Origin: Chitinophagaceae bacterium LGM1
Lineage (GTDB): Bacteria > Bacteroidota > Bacteroidia > Chitinophagales > Chitinophagaceae
Direction: 5' to 3'
NCBI GenBank assembly: GCA_018604165.1
Contig: CP075895.1
Location: forward strand, 3,157,001 to 3,221,000
Length of the DNA: 64,000 nucleotides
This document shows positions 8,710 through 16,883 of the stretch, one piece after another (within the stretch, counting starts at the first letter, position 1; every line of letters starts with the position of its first letter). Below the pieces are notes generated by a model, which saw only the letters and a program-made list of their open reading frames with translations, was not told the DNA's origin and did no database searches. The translations under genes and the position numbers were made by a program.

Positions 8710-9249
8710 ATGACGGACAATTTAGAAGCATTGAAATACCCAATTGGTAAGCATCAACAGCCCCAAAGCTACGATGCCAATAAGCTGAACGAGTGGATAA
8801 GTGTATTGGAAGCATTACCGGGCTGGCTGGATACTTGCATCGAAAACCTCGACCATGCACAACTGCACACTCCCTACCGCCCCGATGGGTGGACGGTGCA
8901 ACAGGTAATACACCACTTGGCCGATAGCCACATCAATATGTACATCCGCATGAAGTTTGCTCTTACAGTAGATAACCCCACAATTATGCCATACGACGAG
9001 AACAAATGGGCATTGCTCTATGATGTGGAAGAAGTACCCGTCAACATTTCCATAACTCTGCTGCACGCGCTGCACAGGCGCATTATTGCAGTGTTGCGCA
9101 ACCTTACACCCGAAGAATGGGAGCGTACCTATTATCATCCTGAAAAGAAAGAGCCTTTTACCATGTGGCAGATGGCTGCCCTCTATGCATGGCACAGCCG
9201 CCACCACATGGAGCATGTGCGCCAATTGAGGGTGCGTATGAATTGGTAA
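8710..9249 (+). CDS. DinB-superfamily YfiT/BstA-like putative metal-dependent hydrolase or thiol transferase
   Basis: Four-helix-bundle protein of 179 aa (DinB-like). The family's three metal-binding histidines are recognisable: one in VIHHLADSH (about residues 66-74) and two in WHSRHHMEH (about 161-169). The opening (YPIGKHQQP) is the start typical of Bacillus YfiT and of Bacteroidota proteins annotated as putative metal-dependent hydrolases. Relatives transfer bacillithiol or other thiols to substrates, but Bacteroidota members are mostly uncharacterised, so the reaction is not assigned. It stands alone with its own promoter. Confidence 0.83.
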   Translation: MTDNLEALKYPIGKHQQPQSYDANKLNEWISVLEALPGWLDTCIENLDHAQLHTPYRPDGWTVQQVIHHLADSHINMYIRMKFALTVDNPTIMPYDENKWALLYDVEEVPVNISITLLHALHRRIIAVLRNLTPEEWERTYYHPEKKEPFTMWQMAALYAWHSRHHMEHVRQLRVRMNW

Positions 9250-9274
9250 TCCATTCTTTTTATTTGTAGTTTTG
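9243..9274 (+). promoter_or_regulatory. Promoter of the small membrane protein gene
   Basis: TTG (9243-9245, overlapping the end of the previous gene), 21-nt spacer, TAGTTTTG (9267-9274). A TTG codon at 9272 that would extend the next gene lies inside this element, supporting ATG 9308 as its start. Confidence 0.6.
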
Positions 9275-9307
9275 AGCTTATTGCTCAAACATAAAACTGT
9301 ATTCAAT

Positions 9308-9778
9308 ATGCAACAAGGGCTTTTACATCTGCATAATTTTCTGCGCTGGTTCGTCATCATCTTCGCTTTGTGGACTATTGTAAAAACAATGGGTGGCCTG
9401 AGTGGTAACAAACCATTTACCAAAGCAGAGAAACGCCCTGCCATGTTGCTGATGATTATTTGCGATACACAACTGCTGCTGGGTTTGTTGCTATATTTTA
9501 CAGGCGCATGGGGGTTGAAGAATATTCAAAACCAGGGTATGGGCAATGTGATGAAAGACAGCATCAGCCGCTTTTGGGCAGTTGAACATTTTGCAGGTAT
9601 GCTGCTCGCCATCATATTAGTACACATTGGTTATGCATCTGTAAAGAAAAGCATACCCGATGCTGCCAAATACAAAAAAGTATTCTGGTTCACACTCGTA
9701 GCATTTATCATCATCATGGCTACTATACCTTGGCCATTCCGCGAGGCTATCGCACGTCCATTGTTCCCGGGCATGTAG
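9308..9778 (+). CDS. Four-helix membrane protein, cytochrome-b-like, function unknown
   Basis: Membrane protein of 156 aa with four predicted helices: HNFLRWFVIIFALWTIV, LMIICDTQLLLGLLLYFTG, HFAGMLLAIILVHIGYA and VFWFTLVAFIIIMATIPW. Histidines occur in the first and third helices (LHNFLRW, EHFAGM, VHIGYA), which is why such Bacteroidota proteins are sometimes annotated as cytochrome B. Heme binding is not proven by the sequence. It lies just before plsC (4 nt gap), so the two are probably co-transcribed. Confidence 0.72.
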   Translation: MQQGLLHLHNFLRWFVIIFALWTIVKTMGGLSGNKPFTKAEKRPAMLLMIICDTQLLLGLLLYFTGAWGLKNIQNQGMGNVMKDSISRFWAVEHFAGMLLAIILVHIGYASVKKSIPDAAKYKKVFWFTLVAFIIIMATIPWPFREAIARPLFPGM

Positions 9779-9782
9779 TTGT

Positions 9783-10523
9783 ATGATGTTGCTGAAGCTG
9801 TTGCGACCCGTATATGTAGTTTATGTGATAACAAGTTTTTTGTGTTGCTTGTTATTGGCATTCCCCATCTTCCTTGCTGTTGGCTCTATAGACAAAGCTT
9901 GGGCAAGGCGCGTGATATGGAACATTGTACATTATTGGTCTAGAGGTTGGCTGTTTTGTATGGGTATGCCTGTATCCAAAATTGGCACTAAGCCCCCCGA
10001 TGCACGGTTTGTATATGTAGCCAACCATATATCCTACCTTGACACGGTACTGATATACGCCGCCGTACCGCAATACTTCCGTACGTTGGCAAAGAAAGAA
10101 ATGGCAAGCATACCCGTATTCGGGTTTGTGTATAAGCAGCTTGCTATACTAGTTGACCGCAGCAGCGCGCACAGCCGTGCCAAAAGCCTGCGGCTGATGT
10201 GGCGTATGCTGAAGCATGAATGCAACATCGCCATTTTCCCAGAGGGTACATTCAACGAAACCGACAAGCCACTGAAAGAATTTTATGATGGTGCATTCCG
10301 CCTTGCCATCAATACCCAAACACCCATACTGCCCATGCTGTTTCCTGATACCGTCAACCGATGGCACTACAGCCACTGGTGGATGCTGAGCCCCGGGCGC
10401 AACAGGGTTATCTACCTGCCACCCATAGCCGTAGCAGGTATGACACCCAACGACCTACCCATGCTAAAGCAACAAGTGTACGATGCTATGGAAAAAGCAT
10501 TGATAGAAGCGGATAAAAACTAA
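9783..10523 (+). CDS. plsC: 1-acyl-sn-glycerol-3-phosphate acyltransferase
   Basis: Membrane-associated acyltransferase of 246 aa, expected to acylate lysophosphatidic acid to phosphatidic acid in phospholipid synthesis. An N-terminal membrane helix (about 8-35) is followed by the catalytic block I NHISYLD (Hx4D, about residues 81-87) and block III FPEGTFN (about 155-161). ATG codons at 9783 and 9786 are both possible. It follows the small membrane protein gene by 4 nt. Confidence 0.88.
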   Translation: MMLLKLLRPVYVVYVITSFLCCLLLAFPIFLAVGSIDKAWARRVIWNIVHYWSRGWLFCMGMPVSKIGTKPPDARFVYVANHISYLDTVLIYAAVPQYFRTLAKKEMASIPVFGFVYKQLAILVDRSSAHSRAKSLRLMWRMLKHECNIAIFPEGTFNETDKPLKEFYDGAFRLAINTQTPILPMLFPDTVNRWHYSHWWMLSPGRNRVIYLPPIAVAGMTPNDLPMLKQQVYDAMEKALIEADKN

Positions 10524-10640
10524 TATTTATCTTATCCACCTCAATCAATTCTATCTCCTCAATCCATTTCATCCCTATTATATCTCTAATCTCCATTATC
10601 CCACTTACTACTTTATACTCTCTACTTACTACTAAAACCC

Positions 10641-10648
10641 TACCTTTG
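10641..10648 (+). promoter_or_regulatory. -7 element of ychF
   Basis: TACCTTTG, an exact TAnnTTTG match, ending 20 nt before the ATG at 10669. No convincing TTG is seen at the -33 distance. Confidence 0.5.
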
Positions 10649-10668
10649 CGCAAATTTTTTAACGCGAT

Positions 10669-11766
10669 ATGGCATTGCAAGTGGGCATCGTAGGGTTGCC
10701 GAATGTAGGTAAATCAACATTATTCAACGCAGTGAGCAATAGTGCCAAGGCACAGGCTTCCAACTACCGTTTTTGTACCATAGAGCCCAACGTAGGGCAG
10801 GTAGATGTACCGGACGAGCGTTTGGCAAAACTGGCAGAACTGGTGCAACCGCAACGTATAGTGCCTACTACCATAGAGTTTGTGGATATAGCAGGCCTTG
10901 TAAAAGGTGCCAGCAAGGGCGAGGGCTTGGGCAATAAATTTCTTGCTAATATCCGTGAGGTAGATGCCATAGCGCACGTTATCCGTTGTTTTGAAGATGA
11001 GAATATATTGCGCGAAGAGGGCGAGATAAACCCCATCAGCGATAAAGAAATCATTGATACCGAACTGCAACTGAAAGACCTTGACAGTGTAGAGAAGAAA
11101 ATGCAGCGTTATGAAAAAATAGCCAAGAACGACCCTAAAGCAAAACGTGTGTACGATGTGCTGGTACAATGTCAGCAATACCTGATGCAGGGTAAAAACA
11201 TACGTGGCCTGCAATTAGAGGGTGAGGATTTGGAAGCGGTAGCCGACCTGTTTTTGCTGACACAAAAACCCGTGCTATACGTAGCTAACGTAGATGAGGC
11301 AGCTATACACACAGGCAACAAATACTCTGAAGTATTGGTAAAAGCTGCTACCGAAGAGGGCGCGCAGGTGATAGTGATGAACAACTCGATAGAGGCGCAA
11401 ATATCTGAAATGGATAGTGCAGAAGATAAAGAATTGTTCCTTGGCGAATATGGTTTGAAAGAGCCGGGGCTGAACCGCTTGATACGTGCCGCATACGAAC
11501 TGCTGAACCTCATTACTTACTTTACGGCTGGTGTGCAGGAAGTACGTGCATGGACCATACACCGTGGCTGGAAAGCCCCCCAAGCTGCCAGCGTGATACA
11601 TACCGATTTTGAAAAAGGCTTCATCAAAGCAGAAACCATTGCGTACAACGACTATGTGCAATACGGCAGCGAAGCATCTTGCCGCGACAATGGCAAGCTA
11701 CGCATAGAGGGCAAAGAATATGTAGTAAGCGATGGTGATGTAATGCACTTCAGGTTTAATGTGTAA
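10669..11766 (+). CDS. ychF: YchF/OLA1-family ribosome-binding ATPase
   Basis: Obg-like P-loop NTPase of 365 aa, the usual length. Visible motifs are G1 GLPNVGKST (about 8-16), G3 DIAGLVKGASKGEGLGN (about 67-83), the non-canonical G4-equivalent (VLYVANVDE, about 202-210) that explains ATP preference in the family, and the C-terminal TGS domain. It binds ribosomes and is linked to stress and redox responses in E. coli. The gene has its own promoter and terminator and appears monocistronic. Confidence 0.95.
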   Translation: MALQVGIVGLPNVGKSTLFNAVSNSAKAQASNYRFCTIEPNVGQVDVPDERLAKLAELVQPQRIVPTTIEFVDIAGLVKGASKGEGLGNKFLANIREVDAIAHVIRCFEDENILREEGEINPISDKEIIDTELQLKDLDSVEKKMQRYEKIAKNDPKAKRVYDVLVQCQQYLMQGKNIRGLQLEGEDLEAVADLFLLTQKPVLYVANVDEAAIHTGNKYSEVLVKAATEEGAQVIVMNNSIEAQISEMDSAEDKELFLGEYGLKEPGLNRLIRAAYELLNLITYFTAGVQEVRAWTIHRGWKAPQAASVIHTDFEKGFIKAETIAYNDYVQYGSEASCRDNGKLRIEGKEYVVSDGDVMHFRFNV

Positions 11767-11855
11767 CCAGGATTTATCGGATTAAGGGATTATCCTGGGT
11801 TCAATGATTATCATGGCAAATCCATTAATCTAATAAACCCCGGTTTAAAATAATT

Positions 11856-11888
11856 AAAGCCTTACAAGAATGTAAGGCTTTGTTTTTC
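11856..11888 (+). terminator. ychF: Rho-independent terminator downstream of ychF
   Basis: AAAGCCTTACA / TGTAAGGCTTT, an 11-bp perfect stem with an AGAA loop, followed by a T-rich run. Confidence 0.82.
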
Positions 11889-12052
11889 ATTTCCGTTTCG
11901 CTGCACGATAACAGCAGAAACTTATTTACCCCTATTGAAACGAAAGCATTTTTATTAAAAACTACCTGCATACACAGGTAGCTGTCAGATTATTTCTATT
12001 ACTCTAAGTTATAAAAAAATACCGTCTTTGAGTGTGATGTTGATGATGGGGC

Positions 12053-12087
12053 TATAAAAATAAGCATCCCGCCGGGCGGGATGCTTA
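12053..12087 (-). terminator. yidC: Strong hairpin terminator of yidC
   Basis: TAAGCATCCCGCC (12061-12073) is the exact reverse complement of 12075-12087. On the minus strand the hairpin is followed by TTATTTTTATAG, so it terminates yidC, whose stop is 24 nt upstream. Confidence 0.82.
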
Positions 12088-12110
12088 CAAAATCGGGAAA
12101 ATCGTATCAG

Positions 12111-13952
12111 TTATTTTTTTCTGGGTTGCTTGGCTTTTTCCATTTGCGCTTTCTGCATTTCTTCCAGCTTTTGCTGCCATTTGCTTTGTGTGGCAGGTTT
12201 GTTTTTATTTTCCTGTATCTGCACGTGGATAGCTTTTTCGTTGATGATGTATTTCTGAATGATAAACTGTTGGATAATGCTTATCATGTTCGATGCAAAG
12301 TAGTAGAACGTCAACGCTGCTGCCATTTTGTTGAATACACCAAACAGCAGGAACGGGAAGATGTAAGGCATCCATTTCAGCATGGGGTTGTTAGGGTCTT
12401 GCATGGTCATGTTGCGGTTGTACAACGCAAGGAACAAGCTCGATGCCGTCATCAGTATGGTAAACAAACTGATGTGGTTACCGAATATAGAACTGATAAC
12501 AGGTATATCGCCCCCCCAACTGATAATACTATCATAAGTAGAAAGGTCATTTGCCCATAAGAAACTTTCCTGCCTCAACTCAATAGAAGTAGGGAAGAAG
12601 TAATACATGGCAAACAGGATGGGCAACTGGAATAAAGTAGGCAAGCAACCACCCAACGGATTTACACCCGCGCTACGGTATAGCTTCATCTGCTCCATGC
12701 CAAACTTCTGCTGGTCGTCGCCGTACTTGGCGCGTAGCTCATCCATTTCGGGTTTCAGTACACGCATCTTAGCGGCACTCAGGTAGCTCTTGTAGGTAAA
12801 GAAAGACAGTATCAAGCGGATGATAAGCGTCATCAGTATGATGATGATGCCATAGTTGCCGATAAACCCACTCAATACATTGAAGATGGGTATAATGAGC
12901 CATTTGTTTACATACTTTACAAAAGCCATCACACCATAGCCTAATGGCACCATATCTTCCAACTCTATTTTATAAGAACGGAGTATGCTGTATTTATTAG
13001 GGCCTATGTACCAGTTCAAGTTTACGGTTTGCTCGTTGCTATTATTCAGCGCAATGTCAAAACTATTTTTGCTGATGGCAACGGTATTTTTATCATCCAG
13101 CTTGGTATTACCACCCACCGTTGCTTTTTTGAAAGCCTCTTTGTCGGTATTTATCAGCGCTGTGCTGAAGTATTGAGAACGGAAACCTACCCAATGTACT
13201 GGTTTGTCAAGCGTTTCTTTTTCGGTATTGATGAAGCTGAAATAATCATGCTCTTTATCGGTATAGCGGTAGTACACCTGTGCGTTGGTGCGCTCTGTAG
13301 TCAGGTCGTTTTCGGTATGTAGGGCGGCTGTTTGCCATGTAAGGGGCAGGCTACTTGCGGGCATGCCTTTCAACGTCATTTTATACCCTATCATGTAGCC
13401 CTCAGCAGGCAATGAATACGTTATCTGTACAGCCTTACCATCGCCTAAATCGGCAACAAAGTCCACTGTTTTATCACCATTGGGAGCAGTGCCTTGTGTG
13501 GCGGTATAAAACAGGTCTGCAGTAGCGGTTTTGCCATCGGGCAGGGCGGCGCTCAGTTGGTTATTATTGCCATTGAAAAAATACAGTGGCTCTTGCTTAT
13601 GTGTTTTATAGGCTTTCAGCAAAGCAGCTACCGGGTGTGCGCCTTTTGTGCTCAGCGTCAGGGCTATGTCTTTATTTTCCAGCGTTATATTGCTTGCCTG
13701 TCCGTTGTAGGCAGGTGGCATAGCTGCACGGAGCGAGTCGTTAACCGCACTATCGGCAGGAGCTACTGCATTAGCAACCTTTACCGCAGCTTTCAGGCTG
13801 TCTATATTTTTATGCGGGTTGAGCTTTGCCTTGGCTATAGAGTCGGCTCTTTGTTGTTTTGCATATTCGTTTTGAGAATAGTTGTTGTAGCTGACATATC
13901 CTATCAGCAACACCACCAATAAGCCAAAACCAATGACTGAATTACGATCCAT
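12111..13952 (-). CDS. yidC: Membrane protein insertase YidC
   Basis: Oxa1/YidC/Alb3 insertase of 613 aa, length typical for Bacteroidota. Order: N-terminal membrane anchor (about 4-22), linker, large periplasmic beta-sandwich domain (about 60-340), then the conserved core of five membrane helices (about 350-570, including YGIIIILMTLIIRLIL and GGCLPTLFQLPILFAMYYFF) and a basic, Lys/Gln-rich tail (KQPRKK) that contacts the ribosome. It inserts membrane proteins with or without Sec. The start is set at ATG 13952 (MDRNSVIGFG); a longer frame to 13994 would run through the -7 promoter element. It is separated from its neighbours by a terminator and a promoter of its own. Confidence 0.95.
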   Translation of the reverse strand: MDRNSVIGFGLLVVLLIGYVSYNNYSQNEYAKQQRADSIAKAKLNPHKNIDSLKAAVKVANAVAPADSAVNDSLRAAMPPAYNGQASNITLENKDIALTLSTKGAHPVAALLKAYKTHKQEPLYFFNGNNNQLSAALPDGKTATADLFYTATQGTAPNGDKTVDFVADLGDGKAVQITYSLPAEGYMIGYKMTLKGMPASSLPLTWQTAALHTENDLTTERTNAQVYYRYTDKEHDYFSFINTEKETLDKPVHWVGFRSQYFSTALINTDKEAFKKATVGGNTKLDDKNTVAISKNSFDIALNNSNEQTVNLNWYIGPNKYSILRSYKIELEDMVPLGYGVMAFVKYVNKWLIIPIFNVLSGFIGNYGIIIILMTLIIRLILSFFTYKSYLSAAKMRVLKPEMDELRAKYGDDQQKFGMEQMKLYRSAGVNPLGGCLPTLFQLPILFAMYYFFPTSIELRQESFLWANDLSTYDSIISWGGDIPVISSIFGNHISLFTILMTASSLFLALYNRNMTMQDPNNPMLKWMPYIFPFLLFGVFNKMAAALTFYYFASNMISIIQQFIIQKYIINEKAIHVQIQENKNKPATQSKWQQKLEEMQKAQMEKAKQPRKK

Positions 13953-13972
13953 GAATGGGAAAAAATGTGGCG

Positions 13973-13980
13973 CAAAGGTA
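13973..13980 (-). promoter_or_regulatory. yidC: -7 element of yidC
   Basis: Minus strand TACCTTTG, ending 20 nt before the ATG at 13952. The -33 element is not clear. Confidence 0.5.
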
Positions 13981-14159
13981 GTAAATACTTGCACATAGGG
14001 TTGGCATAATTGACTCTAAACACATATATTTACATCCCTGCTCTGTTTTCGGGGCTATTTATAACATGAATTTAAGACAGAGCCCACTGTCCGTCATGTA
14101 TTACTATCTACCTTGCCACCACTTGAGAAACAGATTACTCATTATTAAAAAACTGTAAT

Positions 14160-14573
14160 ATGTTTACAAAAAACAAACAAAACGGGCAGCACGACTATCC
14201 GGGTGGTGCGGTAACGATGATAGCACAGGGTACTACCGTGAACGGTGATATTGAGTCGGATGCCGATATGCGTATTGATGGCAACATCATTGGGCATGTG
14301 TATTGTAAAGCAAGGGTAGTGCTGGGCGAGTCGGGTATTGTACAGGGCGACTTACATGCTGCCAATGCCGATGTGTTTGGTACGGTAAATGGCAATGTGA
14401 ATGCCAAAGATACCCTCTGCCTCAAATCTAAATCAACTATTAATGGTAATATCCAAACCGCTAAACTGCAAATAGAACCGAATGCAGTCTTTAATGGACA
14501 ATGTAAAATGACAGGTGGCACGGTTTCAACAACTCCTGAAAAGAAACCTGCATTTGAAATGCAAGAGAATTAA
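14160..14573 (+). CDS. Bactofilin (polymer-forming cytoskeletal protein)
   Basis: Bactofilin-family protein of 137 aa that should assemble, without nucleotide, into filaments involved in cell shape or in positioning of envelope enzymes. The central right-handed beta-helix is seen as repeating short strands (GTTVNGDIESDADMRIDGNI, then VVLGESGIVQGDLHAANADV and on through GTVNGNVNAKDTLCLKSKSTINGNI, about 25-105), flanked by short disordered tails. It is monocistronic and converges with the GSCFA gene, with 8 nt between stops. No peptidase partner is adjacent. Confidence 0.9.
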   Translation: MFTKNKQNGQHDYPGGAVTMIAQGTTVNGDIESDADMRIDGNIIGHVYCKARVVLGESGIVQGDLHAANADVFGTVNGNVNAKDTLCLKSKSTINGNIQTAKLQIEPNAVFNGQCKMTGGTVSTTPEKKPAFEMQEN

Positions 14574-14581
14574 AAAGAAAC

Positions 14582-15556
14582 TCAACTATTGAAATATTGC
14601 AGTTCCTCTTCCAGCTTCAGGAAGGGGAATTTTTTTTGCAGGGTTGTTATCTTGTCAACATAACTGGCTTTAAACTTTCGGTGTGCATCCGTATCGGGGA
14701 AGCGGGTGCGGTGCCCTCGGGCAGTGTTTATCTCCTGCAGGTCTTTCATCAGCACTTGTGCATCAGGATGTACACAAGCTTTTACAAACTGCTCCCATAC
14801 AAACGAAGTTGCCAGATAGTTGGGGTGAACGAAATCAATATCGTAATAACGATAGTCGCGGAGTATATCAATAATCAATTCGTAGGCAGGGAAGTAATAA
14901 GACTGTGCATACTTGTTACATAACTCATGTACCGCTTCTATCAGCCTTGCTTTACTGCGGTTGTTATCCACCACACCATCACGTATATGTCGCACAGGGC
15001 TGATAGTAAAGACGATCGTAGTAGTGGGGTTTACTTGTAATAACTTATCTATAGCTTGGCTGAGTGCCGATGTGATTGTCGTAATATCCAGCAGCCGTTT
15101 TTCAAACCACTGAGCAGGTGCGCGATGATTATTGGCTACTGGTTTATTATTTTCTGTAAGATAATATTGAAAAGCAGAGCCGAGTGTGATAATGACATAA
15201 TCTGCCTCACGTACAAAGCCTGCCGCTTCTCCTTGCGATTGGTTGATGATTTGCAATGCGCTATCCGCATCTGTATGCGAAAAGCGGGTGTGATGATCCC
15301 AACTATTCCATAGTTCGTTCAGGTAAAATAAATCATCTTTTGTATATTCTTTGTTGTTGATATAGCTCTCCAAACTATACGCAACACTTAGCGGGTTGAA
15401 CAAAATACCGTGCGGGTTGCTCAATACATCAAACTTATGTTGCACCAATCTATCGCTCATATTCTCTGTAAAGCAAGAGCCTATCAGCAATAGCTTGGCA
15501 GGGTATTGTATGGGCTTCGGTAGTGGCGGTATGTTCAGTTCCAGTGTCAGTTGCAT
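14582..15556 (-). CDS. GSCFA domain protein
   Basis: Protein of 324 aa with the GSCFA family signature at its N-terminus (LLIGSCFTENM, about residues 21-31). The family resembles SGNH/GDSL hydrolases, and here the GSCF Cys replaces the usual nucleophile-block Ser. Further family features are WNSWDHHTRF and the late D/H pair in DIDFVHPNYLA (about 240-250). The reaction is unknown. The start at ATG 15556 sits 5 nt after the stop of the upstream DUF1801-like gene; the longer start at 15592 would overlap that gene by 32 nt. The two genes are probably co-transcribed. Confidence 0.85.
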   Translation of the reverse strand: MQLTLELNIPPLPKPIQYPAKLLLIGSCFTENMSDRLVQHKFDVLSNPHGILFNPLSVAYSLESYINNKEYTKDDLFYLNELWNSWDHHTRFSHTDADSALQIINQSQGEAAGFVREADYVIITLGSAFQYYLTENNKPVANNHRAPAQWFEKRLLDITTITSALSQAIDKLLQVNPTTTIVFTISPVRHIRDGVVDNNRSKARLIEAVHELCNKYAQSYYFPAYELIIDILRDYRYYDIDFVHPNYLATSFVWEQFVKACVHPDAQVLMKDLQEINTARGHRTRFPDTDAHRKFKASYVDKITTLQKKFPFLKLEEELQYFNS

Positions 15557-15560
15557 ATAA

Positions 15561-15950
15561 TTATATCCATCCGTTTTGTTTGTAAGCGGCATGGCCTGCT
15601 TTCAAAGCGTTTTTAATATGTTTCATCATGGCTTTATCGGCTGTTTTAATGTGAAAGCAGGATTTACCTTTCAGGCATTTCAGCAAATCTTCATGAAATA
15701 CTGTTTTTATTTCCTCATTACTATATACAGGCATAAAGTAAAAACCTACATAGGCCGTCTGTATCATTACACATACAAAAAACATGGCAGGGTATTTTCT
15801 GCCTATAACTACTGCAGGCTTCTCGCTCCACAACTCGTACTTACCAGGCACATCTACCCGTGCTTTGATAGTACCTTTTGCAAAAGGCAACACTTCTTTT
15901 TTCACTGCTTCAAATACCACTTGCAATTCTTCCTGTGTAAGTTTTGCCAT
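15561..15950 (-). CDS. DUF1801-like (YdhG-type) small protein
   Basis: Soluble protein of 129 aa without signal peptide or membrane segment. The C-terminal phrases KGKSCFHIKTADKAMMKHIKNAL and GHAAYKQNGW resemble the DUF1801/YdhG fold common in Bacteroidota (core KSCFHIK, residues about 90-96). Function is unknown. The start at ATG 15950 is chosen; a longer frame upstream lacks conserved character. The gene leads a two-gene unit with the GSCFA gene. Confidence 0.65.
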   Translation of the reverse strand: MAKLTQEELQVVFEAVKKEVLPFAKGTIKARVDVPGKYELWSEKPAVVIGRKYPAMFFVCVMIQTAYVGFYFMPVYSNEEIKTVFHEDLLKCLKGKSCFHIKTADKAMMKHIKNALKAGHAAYKQNGWI

Positions 15951-16114
15951 ATAGTAGTTTTTTGTTTTATGCAAAAATGACTTTTTGCCCTGTACGAATA
16001 TATGAATTGATAGTTTTGATACTGCAATATGCCTTAATGGCACTATATTTAATGTGGATTGAAAATTGTTTTATCCAACTAAAGATTAATTGCAGACAAT
16101 CAAAAATACGATTT

Positions 16115-16822
16115 ATGAATCCAAATGAGTTTAACAAATATGCCATCAAACACCATGGCATCAGCAGTGCTACATTGCACAATTATACATCGGCTCTATA
16201 CAAAAACCCGATGGCACTAACGCCATACATCATAGAAGAGCGTCCGCTGAACGTGGCGTCTATGGACGTGTTCTCTCGCCTGATGATGGACCGCATCATT
16301 TTTCTGGGTGAGGGTATCAATGATTATGTAGCCAATATCGTTACAGCCCAGTTGTTGTTTTTAGAAAGTACAGACCGCAACCGCGATGTGCAGATGTATA
16401 TTAACAGCCCGGGCGGTAGTGTATATGCAGGTCTTGGCATATACGATACTATGCAAATCATTAACCCCGATGTATCAACCATCTGTACAGGTATAGGCGC
16501 ATCTATGGCTGCCGTACTGATGTGTGCCGGTACAAAAGGCAAACGCACGGCGTTGAAGCATAGCCGCATTATGATACACCAACCTCTTGGTGGTGCAGAA
16601 GGACAAGCAAGCGATATAGAAATTACCGCACGCGAAATTGGCAAGCTGAAAAAAGAACTATACGAAATCATAGCCCACCACAGCGGACAGAAATTCAACA
16701 AAGTAGAGAAAGACAGCGACCGCGACTACTGGATGACAGCACAGGAAGCCAAAGAATACGGTATGGTGGACGAAGTGCTGGAACGCAACCCACGCAAATC
16801 AGGTAGCGAAGAAGCGAAGTAA
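16115..16822 (+). CDS. clpP: ATP-dependent Clp protease proteolytic subunit
   Basis: Serine peptidase ClpP of 235 aa, slightly longer than the E. coli enzyme because of an N-terminal extension. It degrades proteins delivered by ClpX or ClpA/C. Visible elements: YINSPGGSVYAGLGIYD (substrate groove), nucleophile Ser in GIGASMAAV, and catalytic His in SRIMIHQPLGG. The later Asp is expected in the EKDSDRDYWM region. Start ATG 16115 (MNPNEFNKYAI) is chosen because upstream in-frame sequence is not ClpP-like. No clpX is adjacent; the gene is monocistronic and followed by a bidirectional terminator. Confidence 0.95.
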   Translation: MNPNEFNKYAIKHHGISSATLHNYTSALYKNPMALTPYIIEERPLNVASMDVFSRLMMDRIIFLGEGINDYVANIVTAQLLFLESTDRNRDVQMYINSPGGSVYAGLGIYDTMQIINPDVSTICTGIGASMAAVLMCAGTKGKRTALKHSRIMIHQPLGGAEGQASDIEITAREIGKLKKELYEIIAHHSGQKFNKVEKDSDRDYWMTAQEAKEYGMVDEVLERNPRKSGSEEAK

Positions 16823-16842
16823 TAATAACAAGACTAAAAATG

Positions 16843-16874
16843 AAAAGACCGAAAGTTAACTTTCGGTCTTTTTT
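16843..16874. terminator. Bidirectional terminator between clpP and the RapZ-fusion gene
   Basis: Perfect palindrome of 30 nt centred on AGTTAACT (arms AAAAGACCGAA / TTCGGTCTTTT), flanked by A-tract and T-tract. It can serve both convergent genes. Confidence 0.85.
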
Positions 16875-16883
16875 ATGCTATTA

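Larger units (their letters stand above)
11767..12110. other. Gene-free spacer between convergent ychF and yidC
   Basis: About 340 nt without a convincing reading frame. It holds a segment of degenerate palindromic phrases (11768-11850, with repeated forms of GGATTA/TAATCC), the ychF terminator at 11856 and the yidC terminator at 12053. Nothing else is seen. Confidence 0.6.
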